A DNA stretch of 64,000 nucleotides, from positions 3,610,001-3,674,000 of the forward strand of contig NZ_CP063397.1 in assembly GCF_021729845.1 (NCBI RefSeq), in the 5' to 3' direction. The notes beneath the pieces were generated by a model that ran no database searches, was not told where the DNA came from, and saw only the letters and a program-made list of their open reading frames with translations. This DNA is from Rhizobium sp. SL42. GTDB lineage: Bacteria; Pseudomonadota; Alphaproteobacteria; Rhizobiales; Rhizobiaceae. How positions within the stretch are numbered: the stretch's first letter is position 1; each line of letters begins with the position of its first letter. Below, in pieces: positions 26,253 to 36,114 of the stretch. The position numbers and the translations under genes are program-made.

Positions 26253-26639
26253 TCAGTTGTCCTGGCGCGCCGCGACGGCAGGCCGGCCATTCAGCTTGCG
26301 GGTGATGCCGTTCAACCGGTCGGTCAGTTCCCCGAGTGCGGCGACAACCTGTTCTTCGCGATGGCTTGCACCGCTGACCGCGCTGTCGCGGCCCTCACGC
26401 AGACTGGCGAGATCACCTTCCATCACCGTCATCCGGCGTTTGATTTCCGCAAGCTCGTCCATCACCATGATTCCGGCCATGACCGTGATGCGCAGGTCGC
26501 CGATTTCGCCGAACTGGCTTTTCAGATGGCTGACATAGCGATCGAACTGGTCTGCAAGTTCGGTCAGATGGCCTTCCTGGCCTTCCTCGCAAGCCATGCG
26601 ATAGGCTTTACCGTCGATCGTGACTGTCACTTGGGCCAT
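26253..26639 (-). CDS. zapA: Cell division protein ZapA
   Basis: A 128-residue FtsZ-ring stabiliser. The N-terminal fold MAQVTVTIDGKAYRMACEEGQE and the following LADQFDRYVSHLKSQFGEIGDLRITVMAGIMVMDEL are diagnostic, with a C-terminal coiled coil (about 75-115). The ATG at 26639 is chosen for the family N-terminus. It is flanked upstream by DUF4164 and downstream by 6S RNA. Confidence 0.95.
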   Translation of the reverse strand: MAQVTVTIDGKAYRMACEEGQEGHLTELADQFDRYVSHLKSQFGEIGDLRITVMAGIMVMDELAEIKRRMTVMEGDLASLREGRDSAVSGASHREEQVVAALGELTDRLNGITRKLNGRPAVAARQDN

Positions 26640-26708
26640 TGGCCGTCCAACTCTCTCAACGCATTGCGCAAAGCGCACAAAAGCAAAGGCTCAAAAAATA
26701 GCGACATC

Positions 26709-26981
26709 TCAATTGTCGAGCACGGCGCGGATCGTTTCCATCGCCGTGACAAGCCGCCGCGACACCTCGCGATTGACTTCCTCCAGGCGGTTAGCCCGAA
26801 ACTCCGACTGATCGAGTTCCTGCGCCAGTCGCGAACGATCGGCGTGAACACGACGCACCTCGCCTTCGACCTCACTGTTTTCGCGCTGCGCCTCGATGCG
26901 GCCATCGACAGCACTTTCCAGCCCGGCAATTGCCTGACGAAGCGCCCCGAGCGCAGCATCGACCGAATTTCCCGTCGGCAT
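26709..26981 (-). CDS. DUF4164-family small coiled-coil protein
   Basis: A 90-residue hydrophilic protein that is nearly all heptad-type coiled coil (ALGALRQAIAGLESAVDGRIEAQREN, LDQSEFRANRLEEVNREVSRRL). The start at 26981 (MPTGNSVDAALGALR) has GAAGGA right before it; the open frame continues upstream without support. DUF4164 genes regularly precede zapA in rhizobia, so a division-related role is possible but unproved. Confidence 0.8.
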   Translation of the reverse strand: MPTGNSVDAALGALRQAIAGLESAVDGRIEAQRENSEVEGEVRRVHADRSRLAQELDQSEFRANRLEEVNREVSRRLVTAMETIRAVLDN

Positions 26982-27323
26982 TCCTTCGCCCCTGCCTTCG
27001 CTTCTTATCCCCGGCGGCCCGAATCGGCCGACAAACCCCGGTGCTTTGATGGCGAACACTAAGCCTCGCGATTGCCGCGCGTCAATAAAGCCGCACCGCC
27101 TGTAACCCGCCAATTCTGTGGAAGATCGCATTCTTGTGCCCGTCCACCATGCGAGACAGTGCAGCGCACATGAAACAGGCAAAACCATGTTTTCTTGCCT
27201 GATAAAAGGCCAGAAGCCGGGGCATTTGTTGACTTGCGCGGTGCACCTGATATGGATCAGCCCCGTTCAGACGGACCGCCATTAGCGCCCGTTTCTTGCA
27301 GCCCCGGAACAAGCGGAACAGCC
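26982..27323. other. 342-bp divergent intergenic region before tkt
   Basis: No gene is seen. It contains an inverted repeat (CAGGCAA at 27176-27182, TTGCCTG at 27195-27201) and, for tkt, a plausible promoter TTGACT (27229-27234), 16 bases, TATGGA (27251-27256). The first part carries the start region of the divergent DUF4164-zapA-6S group. Confidence 0.5.
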
Positions 27324-29306
27324 ATGATTTCTCCCGAAAAACATCAGCGGATGGCGAATGCGATCCGTTTCCTTGCCATGGATGCAGTGGAAAAGGCCAA
27401 CTCCGGCCATCCCGGCCTGCCGATGGGCGCCGCCGACATCGCCACCGTTCTTTTCAGCCGCTATCTGAAGTTCGATCCGAAGAACCCGCTCTGGCCGGAT
27501 CGCGATCGCTTCGTCCTGTCTGCCGGCCATGGCTCGATGTTGCTCTATTCGCTCCTCTATCTAACCGGATATGAGGACATGACGATCGAGGACATCAAGC
27601 AGTTCCGCCAGCTCGGCTCCAAGACCGCCGGCCACCCGGAGTACGGCCATGCCTCCGGTATCGAGACGACCACGGGTCCGCTCGGCCAGGGCATTGCCAA
27701 TGCCGTCGGCATGGCGATCGCCGAACGCAAGCTGGCTGAAGAATTCGGCTCCGAGCTGCAGAGCCACTTCACCTATGCGCTGGTCGGCGACGGCTGCCTG
27801 ATGGAGGGCATCAGCCAGGAAGCCATCGCGCTTGCCGGCCATCTGAAGCTGAACAAGCTCGTCGTCTTCTGGGACGACAACAAGATCACCATCGACGGCG
27901 CCGTATCGCTATCGGACTCGACCGACCAGATCGCCCGCCTGAAGTCGGCGCACTGGAACACGATCGAGATCGACGGTCACGATCAGGACGCCATCGCAGC
28001 GGCCATCGAAGCGGCGCACAAGTCTGACCGTCCGACCTTCATCGCCTGCCGGACGATCATCGGTTTTGGCGCACCCAACAAGCAGGGCACCCACAAGGTC
28101 CACGGCTCGCCGCTCGGCGCTGAAGAAATCGCAGCCGCCCGCAAGTCGCTGAACTGGGAATCGGAAGCCTTTGTTGTCCCGGCCGATGTGCTCGACACCT
28201 GGCGGCTCGCCGGCCTGCGTTCGACCAAGGCCCGCAAGGAATGGGAAGAGCGCCTCGCAAGCTCCGACGCTGAAAAGCGCGCCGAGTTCAACCGCCGCTT
28301 CGCCGGCGAACTCCCGGGCAGCTTCGACACCACGATCGATGCCTTCAAGAAGAAGATCGCCGCCAACAACCCGACCGTCGCCACCCGCAAGGCTTCGGAG
28401 GATGCGCTGGAAGTGATCAACGGTCTGTTGCCGGAAACGCTGGGCGGCTCTGCCGACCTGACGCCGTCGAACAACACCAAGACCAGCCAGATGAAGGCGA
28501 TCACCCCGACCGACTTCTCCGGCCGCTACATGCATTACGGCATCCGCGAACACGGCATGGCCGCTGCCATGAACGGCATTTCGCTGCATGGCGGTCTGAT
28601 CCCCTATGCCGGCGGCTTCCTGATCTTCTCGGATTATTGCCGCCCGTCGGTACGCCTCGCTGCCCTCATGGGCATTCGCGTCGTGCACGTCTGGACGCAT
28701 GATTCGATCGGCGTCGGCGAAGACGGCCCGACCCATCAGCCCGTCGAGCACTATGCTGCCCTGCGCGCCATCCCGAACCTCCTGCTCTTCCGCCCGGCCG
28801 ACGAGACCGAGACGGCCGAGTGCTGGCAGATTGCGCTGAAGGAAAAGCATCGTCCGTCCGGCCTGGCACTGACCCGCCAGAACCTGACGCCGGCGCGGAC
28901 CGAATACGAGGAAAAGAACCTCTCGGCCTACGGCGCCTATGAGCTAATCTCGGCCAGCGATGCCAAGGTCTCGATCTTTGCATCCGGTTCGGAAGTCGAG
29001 TTGGCGATCAAGGCGCAGCAGACACTGGCAGCCAAGGGCATTTCCGCCCGCGTCGTCTCGGTACCGTGCTTCGAACTGTTCTTCGAACAGTCCGCCGACT
29101 ACCAGAAGGCCATCATCGGCAATGCGCCGGTCAAGATCGCCGTTGAAGCCGGCATCCGCCAGGGCTGGGACGCGTTCATCGGCAATGACGGCGCCTTCAT
29201 CGGCATGAAGTCCTTCGGTGCCTCCGCGCCGGCCAAGGATCTCTTCAAGCACTTCGGCATCACGGTTGAAGCCGTGGTTTCCGCCGCCGAAGCCAAGCTC
29301 GCATGA
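27324..29306 (+). CDS. tkt: Transketolase
   Basis: Thiamine-diphosphate enzyme of the pentose phosphate pathway moving two-carbon units between sugars; 660 residues. It has the family N-terminus [32 protein letters not shown], the ThDP/metal motif [13 protein letters not shown] followed by [12 protein letters not shown], and the pyrimidine domain block [19 protein letters not shown]. The ATG at 27324 gives the correct N-terminus. It is the first gene of a tkt-gap-pgk-fba group; 76 bp with a GNRA hairpin separate it from gap. Confidence 0.97.
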   Translation: MISPEKHQRMANAIRFLAMDAVEKANSGHPGLPMGAADIATVLFSRYLKFDPKNPLWPDRDRFVLSAGHGSMLLYSLLYLTGYEDMTIEDIKQFRQLGSKTAGHPEYGHASGIETTTGPLGQGIANAVGMAIAERKLAEEFGSELQSHFTYALVGDGCLMEGISQEAIALAGHLKLNKLVVFWDDNKITIDGAVSLSDSTDQIARLKSAHWNTIEIDGHDQDAIAAAIEAAHKSDRPTFIACRTIIGFGAPNKQGTHKVHGSPLGAEEIAAARKSLNWESEAFVVPADVLDTWRLAGLRSTKARKEWEERLASSDAEKRAEFNRRFAGELPGSFDTTIDAFKKKIAANNPTVATRKASEDALEVINGLLPETLGGSADLTPSNNTKTSQMKAITPTDFSGRYMHYGIREHGMAAAMNGISLHGGLIPYAGGFLIFSDYCRPSVRLAALMGIRVVHVWTHDSIGVGEDGPTHQPVEHYAALRAIPNLLLFRPADETETAECWQIALKEKHRPSGLALTRQNLTPARTEYEEKNLSAYGAYELISASDAKVSIFASGSEVELAIKAQQTLAAKGISARVVSVPCFELFFEQSADYQKAIIGNAPVKIAVEAGIRQGWDAFIGNDGAFIGMKSFGASAPAKDLFKHFGITVEAVVSAAEAKLA

Positions 29307-29314
29307 TATTTTCC

Positions 29315-29342
29315 GGCAAGGACGCCGCAAGGCGCCCTTGCC
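29315..29342 (+). promoter_or_regulatory. GNRA-capped hairpin between tkt and gap
   Basis: GGCAAGG (29315-29321) pairs with CCTTGCC (29336-29342). After one mismatch CGCC pairs with GGCG around a GCAA tetraloop. No T-run follows, so it is likelier to be an mRNA processing or stability element than a full terminator. Confidence 0.5.
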
Positions 29343-29382
29343 AGCCCAATATGATTTCAGTTCTCTAATCGGGAGTGCACAA

Positions 29383-30393
29383 ATGACTGTGAAAGTTGCC
29401 ATCAACGGCTTTGGCCGTATCGGACGTAACGTTCTGCGCGCCATCGTCGAATCCGGCCGTACCGACATCGAAGTCGTTGCCATCAACGACCTCGGCCCGG
29501 TCGAAACCAATGCTCACCTGCTCCGTTACGACTCGATCCACGGCAAGTTCCCGGCCGAGGTAAAGGTCGAAGGCGACACCATCATCGTTGGCGGCGGCAA
29601 GCCTATCAAGGTCACTGCGATCAAGGATCCGGCAACCCTTCCGCATGGCGAAATGGGCGTCGACATCGCCATGGAATGCACCGGCATCTTCGCCACCCGC
29701 GACAAGGCCGCCCTGCATCTCCAGGCTGGCGCCAAGCGCGTCATCGTTTCGGCACCGGCCGACGGCGCTGACCTGACCGTCGTCTTCGGCGTCAACCATG
29801 ACAAGCTGTCGAAGGACCACCTGGTCATCTCCAACGCGTCCTGCACCACCAACTGCCTGGTTCCGGTCGTCAAGACGCTGGACGACGCCGTCGGCATCGA
29901 TCATGGCTTCATGACCACGATCCATTCCTACACCGGTGACCAGCCGACGCTCGACACCATGCACAAGGACCTGTACCGCGCCCGCGCCGCAGCCCTGTCC
30001 ATGATCCCGACCTCGACCGGCGCTGCAAAGGCAGTCGGCCTGGTTCTGCCGCACCTCAAGGGCCGCCTCGACGGCACCTCGATTCGCGTGCCGACCCCGA
30101 ATGTCTCGGTCGTGGACTTCAAGTTCGTCGCCAAGCGCAACACCACCGCCGAAGAAATCAACGAAGCCATCAAGTCTGCCTCGAACGGCGCTTTGAAGGG
30201 CATCCTCGGCTACACCGACGAGCCGCTGGTCTCGCGCGACTTCAACCACGACAGCCATTCGTCGATCTTCGCACTCGATCAGACCAAGGTTCTCGAAGGC
30301 AACTTCGTCCGTATCCTGACCTGGTACGACAACGAATGGGGCTTCTCGAACCGCATGTCGGACACGGCAGTGGCCTTCGCCAAGACGATCTGA
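29383..30393 (+). CDS. gap: Glyceraldehyde-3-phosphate dehydrogenase, type I
   Basis: A 336-residue glycolytic and gluconeogenic enzyme. The Rossmann start is [17 protein letters not shown], the catalytic Cys154 lies in SNASCTTN, and His in HSYTGDQ completes the pair. Asp36 at the end of the second strand favours NAD over NADP. The ATG at 29383 follows GGGAG. Probably cotranscribed with tkt. Confidence 0.97.
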   Translation: MTVKVAINGFGRIGRNVLRAIVESGRTDIEVVAINDLGPVETNAHLLRYDSIHGKFPAEVKVEGDTIIVGGGKPIKVTAIKDPATLPHGEMGVDIAMECTGIFATRDKAALHLQAGAKRVIVSAPADGADLTVVFGVNHDKLSKDHLVISNASCTTNCLVPVVKTLDDAVGIDHGFMTTIHSYTGDQPTLDTMHKDLYRARAAALSMIPTSTGAAKAVGLVLPHLKGRLDGTSIRVPTPNVSVVDFKFVAKRNTTAEEINEAIKSASNGALKGILGYTDEPLVSRDFNHDSHSSIFALDQTKVLEGNFVRILTWYDNEWGFSNRMSDTAVAFAKTI

Positions 30394-30424
30394 TCGGCAA
30401 GCGTTCAACGTTGGCATTACACCG

Positions 30425-30448
30425 AGGCGGGCTGGAAACAGTCCGCCT
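30425..30448 (+). terminator. Hairpin after gap
   Basis: AGGCGG with CCGCCT plus inner CTG/CAG around a GAAA loop make a ten-pair stem including one G-T wobble. T's after it are few (TTGTT), so it may be a weak terminator ahead of the histidine kinase gene. Confidence 0.5.
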
Positions 30449-30579
30449 TGTTCGTATGGCGACAAGGCCGGGGCGGATGTCCCACAGAAGTCGACAAGCC
30501 GGAACCTTTGCGCATCGACCGCGTTTATGCAGTCGATATGCGGGAACAAAGGAGCCCGCGAATTCACTAAGGGTTGCCG

Positions 30580-32037
30580 ATGATTTTGGGCGGTGGGGAA
30601 TGCGGGCAGCTGTTTCGGAACTTCGACTGGGGCAGCACCTCACTAGGTCCGTATGAAAACTGGCCCTCGGAACTGCGCACCTTGACGAGTGTGATGCTGG
30701 GGTCCCTGCAGCCCATGCTGATCGTCTGGGGACCGGAGCAGATCACGCTCTACAATGACGGCTATGCCCAGATGTGCGGCAATCGCCATCCAGCCGCATT
30801 CGGCCGTCCGTTCCGGGACCTATGGTTCGACATCTGGGATCAGGTCGATCCGATCATCACCGCAGCCTATGCCGGACAGGGCACATCGATGGACGACATC
30901 CAGTTCACGATGTACCGCAAGGGCTATCCCGAAGAGACCCATTTCTCGTTCTCCTACACACCCGTACGCGATCCATGGGGAACCGTGCTTGGCATGTTCT
31001 GCGCCTGTTCGGAGATCACCGCCGAGGTTCTCATGCGCCGCGAGCAGCAGACGATACGCGAACGCTTCATGCAGGTTTTCGAACTGAGCCAGGGCGGCAT
31101 CGCCATGCTCTCGGGCAAGAACCACGTCTTCGACTATGCCAACGAGCAATACTACGCGATGATCGGCAATCGCGACATTATCGGCAAGCCGGTGGCGGAT
31201 GCCGTCCCCGAAGTCGTGCGTCAAGGCTATATCGACATCCTCGATGGCGTCTATCGAACCGGCGAGCCCTTTGTGGCCAAGGGCCTAGAAGTCGAATTGA
31301 ACCGGGGAGCGAACGGCGAAAAACAGACGCGGATCATCGATCTGGCCTATCAACCGATGCGCGATCCGGATGGTCGGATCGGCGGCATACTGGTCCAGGC
31401 GCTCGATGTGACCGAAATGCGCGCCGATGAGAAGCATCGCGAGCTCCTCTCGCATGAACTTGGCCACCGGTTGAAGAACCAGCTGGCAATGGTCCAGGCG
31501 ATCGCCTCGCAGACATTGCGCAGCGCGCCCGACATGCAAACCGCGCGCAGGACACTCTCAGACCGCATCAGCGTCCTGAGTTACGCCCATGATGCGATCA
31601 TCAAGGGCGGCAACGGCTCTTCCAGGGTGGGTGACCTCGTCGCACAGATGATTTCGCTGCACGACGATCCCAACGCGCCGCGGATCACGACCTCGGGTCC
31701 CAACCTGAAGATTGGCTCCCGGTCTTCCCTGTCGCTGTCGCTCATCCTGCACGAACTTGCGACCAACGCGCTGAAGCATGGCGCGCTTTCGGTCCCGGAA
31801 GGACGCGTCAACCTGACATGGGGTGTCATGGGGCCCCATCAGGACCGCTTCGAACTGGTCTGGAGGGAGAGCGGTGGGCCGCCGGTCATCCATCCCGGCA
31901 CAGAAAGCAGCGGCACACGCCTGATCAGGGCTGGCCTTGCCGGCACGGCCGACTGCAAGGTCGATTTCACCTATGCGCCGGAGGGCTTCAACTTAATCAT
32001 TTCAACGGAACTGGCCGGATTTCAACAAGAGCATTGA
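30580..32037 (+). CDS. PAS-containing HWE-family sensor histidine kinase
   Basis: A 485-residue soluble kinase with no membrane helices. An N-terminal PAS-like domain (about 1-145, LFRNFDWGSTSLGPYENWPSELRT and WGPEQITLYNDGYAQMCGN) is followed by a second PAS (about 160-275). The HWE/HisKA_2 region LSHELGHRLKNQLAMVQAIASQT places the phosphoacceptor at His296, and the ATP site has LHELATNALKHGALS and WRESGG. It is coupled to a single-domain response regulator downstream. HWE kinases feed general stress, light or redox pathways in rhizobia; the signal here is unknown. ATG 30580 is used rather than TTG 30574. Confidence 0.92.
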   Translation: MILGGGECGQLFRNFDWGSTSLGPYENWPSELRTLTSVMLGSLQPMLIVWGPEQITLYNDGYAQMCGNRHPAAFGRPFRDLWFDIWDQVDPIITAAYAGQGTSMDDIQFTMYRKGYPEETHFSFSYTPVRDPWGTVLGMFCACSEITAEVLMRREQQTIRERFMQVFELSQGGIAMLSGKNHVFDYANEQYYAMIGNRDIIGKPVADAVPEVVRQGYIDILDGVYRTGEPFVAKGLEVELNRGANGEKQTRIIDLAYQPMRDPDGRIGGILVQALDVTEMRADEKHRELLSHELGHRLKNQLAMVQAIASQTLRSAPDMQTARRTLSDRISVLSYAHDAIIKGGNGSSRVGDLVAQMISLHDDPNAPRITTSGPNLKIGSRSSLSLSLILHELATNALKHGALSVPEGRVNLTWGVMGPHQDRFELVWRESGGPPVIHPGTESSGTRLIRAGLAGTADCKVDFTYAPEGFNLIISTELAGFQQEH

Positions 32038-32039
32038 TC

Positions 32040-32417
32040 GTGGCACAGGCACAAAAGACGCGTTTACTGGTCGTGGAAGACGATGGTTTGATCCGGCTCG
32101 ACCTGGTCGACATCCTTGTGGATGCCGGCTTCGACGTCGTCGACGCGGCCAATGCCGACGAGGCCATGGCGGTCTTTCAAAACACAGTGGATATCGCCGC
32201 ACTGCTCACCGACATAGACATGCCGGGTTCGATGAACGGATTGGAACTGGCAAACCACATTCATGGCCAGGCACCTGCCTGCAAGATCATCGTGATATCG
32301 GGCCGTTACCACCCCGACATGCACCTGCTTCCATCCGGATCCCGATTTCTCACCAAGCCCTTGTCCGAAGCCGCCGTCGGGCGCATATTCGCAGACCTCG
32401 AGCTCCGGCCGCAATAA
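32040..32417 (+). CDS. Single-domain response regulator
   Basis: A 125-residue receiver domain without an output domain. The acid pocket is Asp14-Asp15, the phosphorylation site Asp58 (LLTDIDMPG), the switch Ser87 (VISGRY) and Lys106 (FLTKPLS). It starts three bases after the kinase stop with GTG 32040; TTG 32034, overlapping the kinase end, is an alternative. It is probably the partner of the upstream kinase and may act by phosphotransfer or protein binding. Confidence 0.9.
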   Translation: MAQAQKTRLLVVEDDGLIRLDLVDILVDAGFDVVDAANADEAMAVFQNTVDIAALLTDIDMPGSMNGLELANHIHGQAPACKIIVISGRYHPDMHLLPSGSRFLTKPLSEAAVGRIFADLELRPQ

Positions 32418-32676
32418 GCCGCGATCCGGCCACAATGCCCGCTTCGCCTGCTTCAATAAGGCGTTCTTTCCTATGTCTTTTTTATAGGCCGCCCTACTCT
32501 GATCACGATTTCCTGACATCTCTGGTCCTGCCGTTCGGCACTCCTGTTTGTTCTTTTGAAAAACATGTCCCCCGGCTGAAAACGGGGCGATGCCAACCTG
32601 CCTCGGTTTGACAGCCTCGGCATGGCGCGGGACACTTGGCGGCGTATGATCGGATGTGCGGCAAGAGGGTAAGGGA

Positions 32677-34506
32677 TTGGACGAATTTTATGCGGTCACC
32701 TTGGTGGCGACAGCGCTTGTTCTTCTGGCTGCCTTCTCGAGCCTGATCGCGTTCCGCTTCGGCGCACCGCTGCTGCTGCTCTTCCTGCTGATCGGCCTGG
32801 GCGCCGGCACCGACGGTCTCGGTATCGAGTTGTCCAACTTCTCCCTCGCCTACGTCATCGGTTCGGTCGCGCTTGCCATCATCCTGTTCGACTCGGGCTA
32901 TGGCACATCACTGCAATCCTTCAGGCTGTCGGCATCGCCCGCACTGACGCTGGCGACCATCGGGGTGCTCGTCACCACCCTGTTGTTCGGCCTCGCCGCC
33001 CATCTGCTGCTCGACCTGACCTATCTCGAAGGCCTGCTGCTTGGCGCCATCCTGGCCTCGACCGATGCCGCCGCGGTCTTCTTCCTGCTGCGCATCGGCG
33101 GCATCAATATCCGCGACAAGGTGCGCTCCACGCTCGAAGTCGAATCCGGCACCAACGACCCGATGGCGATTTTCCTGACCATCGCGCTTGTCGAACTGAT
33201 TTCGAGCGGCGCCGGTTATAGCGGCCTCGATCTTCAACTGCTGCTGCTGTTCCTCGAACAGATGGGCCTTGGCCTCGTCGTCGGGCTGATCGGCGGCGCG
33301 GTCATCGTCTTCGTGCTCAAGCGCATGCAGGTAGAGCGCGGTCTGGCGCCAATCTTTCTGCTGGCTCTCGCCCTGATGATCTTCGCATTTACCGGCACCA
33401 TTGGCGGCAGCGGCTTTCTAGCCGTCTATGTCGCCGGCATCTATGCCGGTTCGCGCAAGCTGCCGGCAACCGGCTCCATCAGCCGCTTTCAGGATGGCAT
33501 GACCTGGCTTGCCCAGATCATCATGTTCCTCGTGCTTGGCCTGCTCGCCACTCCGACGCAATTCCTCGACATCCTGCTGCCGGCGGTCGTGCTCGGGCTG
33601 TTCCTCGTCTTCATCGCCAGACCGCTCGCCGTCTGGCTCTGCCTCCTGCCCTTCGACTTTACCCAGCGCGAAACGGGATTCATCGCCTGGATCGGCTTGC
33701 GTGGCGCCGTCTCGATCCTGCTCGGTATCGTGCCGGTCATCGGCCATCTGGAAAACAGCCATACCTATTTCAACACCGCCTTCATCGTCGTGATGATCTC
33801 GCTGGTCGTGCAGGGCTGGACGATCAAGCCGGTTGCCAAGAAGCTCGGCTTGATCATCCCGCCACGCATCGGCGCCATCGACAAGGTCGAACTGGATCTT
33901 CCCGGATCGGCCAATCACGAACTGCTCGCCTACCGCGTCGTGGCCGGAAGCCCGATCTTGCGCGGCGAGCGCATTCCCCGCTGGGCCATGCCGTCCCTGG
34001 TCATCCGCGACGGGAAATCGATGCGCTACCAATATGCCGGGCGACTCCGTGAGAACGACAATGTCTATCTGTTCGTCGTGCCCGCCTATTCCAGATTGCT
34101 CGATCGCCTGTTTGCTTCCGCAGCCCCGGTCGCCGAGGACGACGGCGAATTCTTCGGAACCTTCGCAATCTCGCCCGCGACGCTGGTCCAGAACCTCGAC
34201 GAGGCCTATGGGCCGCTTCTCATCAGCGACGGCGAGCGCGCCAAGACGGTCGCCGAACTGATTCTCCAGCGCCTCGGCGGCCGCGGTGAATATGCCGACC
34301 GCGTGCGCCTCGGTCCGATCGTGCTCATCGTTCGCGATATCGACGAACTGGGACACATCGCCTCCGTCGGCGTCTCGATGGAACCGGTGGAGCCGGCAAC
34401 CACCCTGCCGATCTTCCTGAATATCCGCGAACTGGCCCACGCGCTGCGTGACTATCTGCGGCGCAAGCGGGCCGCGCGCATCGCCGAAAGCCAGGTGGAA
34501 AAATAG
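32677..34506 (+). CDS. K+/H+ antiporter of the CPA1 family, NhaP2/CvrA-like
   Basis: A 609-residue membrane protein with about twelve to thirteen helices in the first 400 residues (VTLVATALVLLAAFSSLIAFRF onward). The ion-site region LLGAILASTDAAAVFFLLR and EVESGTNDPMAIFL match CPA1 antiporters. The C-terminal soluble part (about 410-600) contains TrkA-C-like nucleotide-sensing folds (YRVVAGSPILRGERIP). A TTG start at 32677 gives the family N-terminus MDEFYAV with GAGGG upstream; GTG 32656 is an alternative. A 259-bp gap separates it from the regulator gene. Confidence 0.9.
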   Translation: MDEFYAVTLVATALVLLAAFSSLIAFRFGAPLLLLFLLIGLGAGTDGLGIELSNFSLAYVIGSVALAIILFDSGYGTSLQSFRLSASPALTLATIGVLVTTLLFGLAAHLLLDLTYLEGLLLGAILASTDAAAVFFLLRIGGINIRDKVRSTLEVESGTNDPMAIFLTIALVELISSGAGYSGLDLQLLLLFLEQMGLGLVVGLIGGAVIVFVLKRMQVERGLAPIFLLALALMIFAFTGTIGGSGFLAVYVAGIYAGSRKLPATGSISRFQDGMTWLAQIIMFLVLGLLATPTQFLDILLPAVVLGLFLVFIARPLAVWLCLLPFDFTQRETGFIAWIGLRGAVSILLGIVPVIGHLENSHTYFNTAFIVVMISLVVQGWTIKPVAKKLGLIIPPRIGAIDKVELDLPGSANHELLAYRVVAGSPILRGERIPRWAMPSLVIRDGKSMRYQYAGRLRENDNVYLFVVPAYSRLLDRLFASAAPVAEDDGEFFGTFAISPATLVQNLDEAYGPLLISDGERAKTVAELILQRLGGRGEYADRVRLGPIVLIVRDIDELGHIASVGVSMEPVEPATTLPIFLNIRELAHALRDYLRRKRAARIAESQVEK

Positions 34507-34612
34507 TCTTTTGATCGCCTTGCGTCGTCATGCAAGCGGTGTAAGGTCCGGCCCGACATACCAGTGATGATTGGTATTGACCCAGTTCAACCGCACAACG
34601 ACGGGTATTTCC

Positions 34613-35815
34613 ATGCCGGCTTTCAAGACACTCGACGATCTCACCGACATCGCAGGCAAGCGCGTGCTTGTTCGCGTCGACCTCAATGTACCCGTCACGG
34701 ACGGCAAGGTCTCGGACACCACCCGCATCGAGCGCGTCGCCCCGACCATCAAGGAACTGTCGGAAAAGGGCGCCAAGGTCATCCTGCTCGCCCATTTCGG
34801 CCGCCCCAAGGGTGAACCCGTCGCCGACCAGTCCCTGTCGCTGATCGCCCCCTCCGTCGAGGAAGTGCTCGACCAGCGCGTCGCCTTTGCCTCGGACTGC
34901 GTCGGCGAAGCCGCCGCGTCTGCGATCGCCAAGTTGAACAACGGCGACATCCTGCTGCTGGAAAACACTCGCTTCCACAAGGGTGAGGAAAAGAACACGC
35001 CGGAATTCACCGCCGAACTCGCCAAGAATGGCGACATTTACGTCAACGACGCCTTCTCGGCGGCACACCGCGCCCATGCCTCGACCGAAGGCCTCGCCCA
35101 TCACCTGCCGGCCTATGCCGGCCGCACCATGCAGGCCGAGCTGGAAGCGCTCGAAAAGGGCCTCGGCCAGCCGAAGCGCCCGGTCGTCGCGATTGTCGGC
35201 GGCGCCAAGGTCTCGACCAAGATCGACCTCCTGTCCAACCTCGTCACCAAGGTCGATGCCCTCGTCATCGGCGGCGGCATGGCCAACACCTTCATCGCCG
35301 CCCAGGGCATCAATGTCGGCAAGTCGCTCTGCGAGCATGATCTTGCCGACACCGCCCGCGCGATCATGGAAACCGCCAAGACCGCCGGCTGCGCCATCGT
35401 TCTGCCGGTCGACGGCGTGGTTGCCCGCGAATTCAAGGCCAATGCCGCCAACGAGACTGTCGATATCGCCGCCATCCCGGCAGACGCGATGATGCTCGAC
35501 GTCGGGCCGAAATCGGTCGAGGCGATCAATGCCTGGATCTCCAAGGGTGCGACCCTCGTCTGGAACGGCCCGCTCGGCGCGTTTGAGATCACGCCCTTCG
35601 ATACGGCCACCGTTTCGGCGGCAAAACATGCCGCCGAGCAGACCAGGGCCGGCAAGCTTGTTTCGGTCGCCGGCGGTGGCGATACCGTCTCCGCGCTCAA
35701 CCATGCCGGCGTTGCCGACGACTTCTCCTATGTCTCCACCGCTGGTGGCGCCTTCCTTGAATGGATGGAAGGCAAGGAACTGCCAGGCGTTGCTGTCCTG
35801 ACCAAGGCTGGCTGA
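34613..35815 (+). CDS. pgk: Phosphoglycerate kinase
   Basis: A 400-residue glycolytic enzyme. N-terminal substrate motifs [23 protein letters not shown] and [10 protein letters not shown] are followed by the nucleotide-domain block [16 protein letters not shown] and the C-terminal GGGDTVSAL. The ATG at 34613 starts the family N-terminus. It lies 106 bp after the antiporter and is followed by a terminator-like hairpin before fba. Confidence 0.97.
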   Translation: MPAFKTLDDLTDIAGKRVLVRVDLNVPVTDGKVSDTTRIERVAPTIKELSEKGAKVILLAHFGRPKGEPVADQSLSLIAPSVEEVLDQRVAFASDCVGEAAASAIAKLNNGDILLLENTRFHKGEEKNTPEFTAELAKNGDIYVNDAFSAAHRAHASTEGLAHHLPAYAGRTMQAELEALEKGLGQPKRPVVAIVGGAKVSTKIDLLSNLVTKVDALVIGGGMANTFIAAQGINVGKSLCEHDLADTARAIMETAKTAGCAIVLPVDGVVAREFKANAANETVDIAAIPADAMMLDVGPKSVEAINAWISKGATLVWNGPLGAFEITPFDTATVSAAKHAAEQTRAGKLVSVAGGGDTVSALNHAGVADDFSYVSTAGGAFLEWMEGKELPGVAVLTKAG

Positions 35816-35830
35816 ATACTGTGAACGAAG

Positions 35831-35873
35831 CCGGCGTGGCCTGAAACAATAAGTCACGCCGGTTGATCTTTTA
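35831..35873 (+). terminator. Terminator after pgk
   Basis: CCGGCGTG (35831-35838) pairs with CACGCCGG (35855-35862), followed by TTGATCTTTT. Confidence 0.75.
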
Positions 35874-35890
35874 AAAAAGTTTGAATTTTA

Positions 35891-35917
35891 AAACGATTGA
35901 AATGATTTCAATCGTTT
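35891..35917. promoter_or_regulatory. 27-bp perfect palindrome upstream of fba
   Basis: AAACGATTGAAAT (35891-35903), a single central G, then ATTTCAATCGTTT (35905-35917), set in an AT-rich stretch about 200 bp before the aldolase start and just after the pgk terminator. The length, AT-rich centre and CG steps resemble LacI-family operators. Rhizobial PckR, a LacI-family regulator of central carbon genes, is a natural candidate, but its exact motif was not compared here. Confidence 0.6.
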
Positions 35918-36114
35918 CAATGACTTAAGCCACCATTTTCCCACCATGGAAGTTCTGTTATCGCCGGTATCATCTTGGTTTTCCAAGACTGGAAACACCT
36001 GAAGGCTTTGAAGAAGCCGATCCGGAATCTGATCAGCAGCCATTGCTGATTGATCGTAAAACAGTGAACATACGTGAGCGCAGCAGGCGCCATGTCCAGG
36101 GATAGGAGTAAGGT

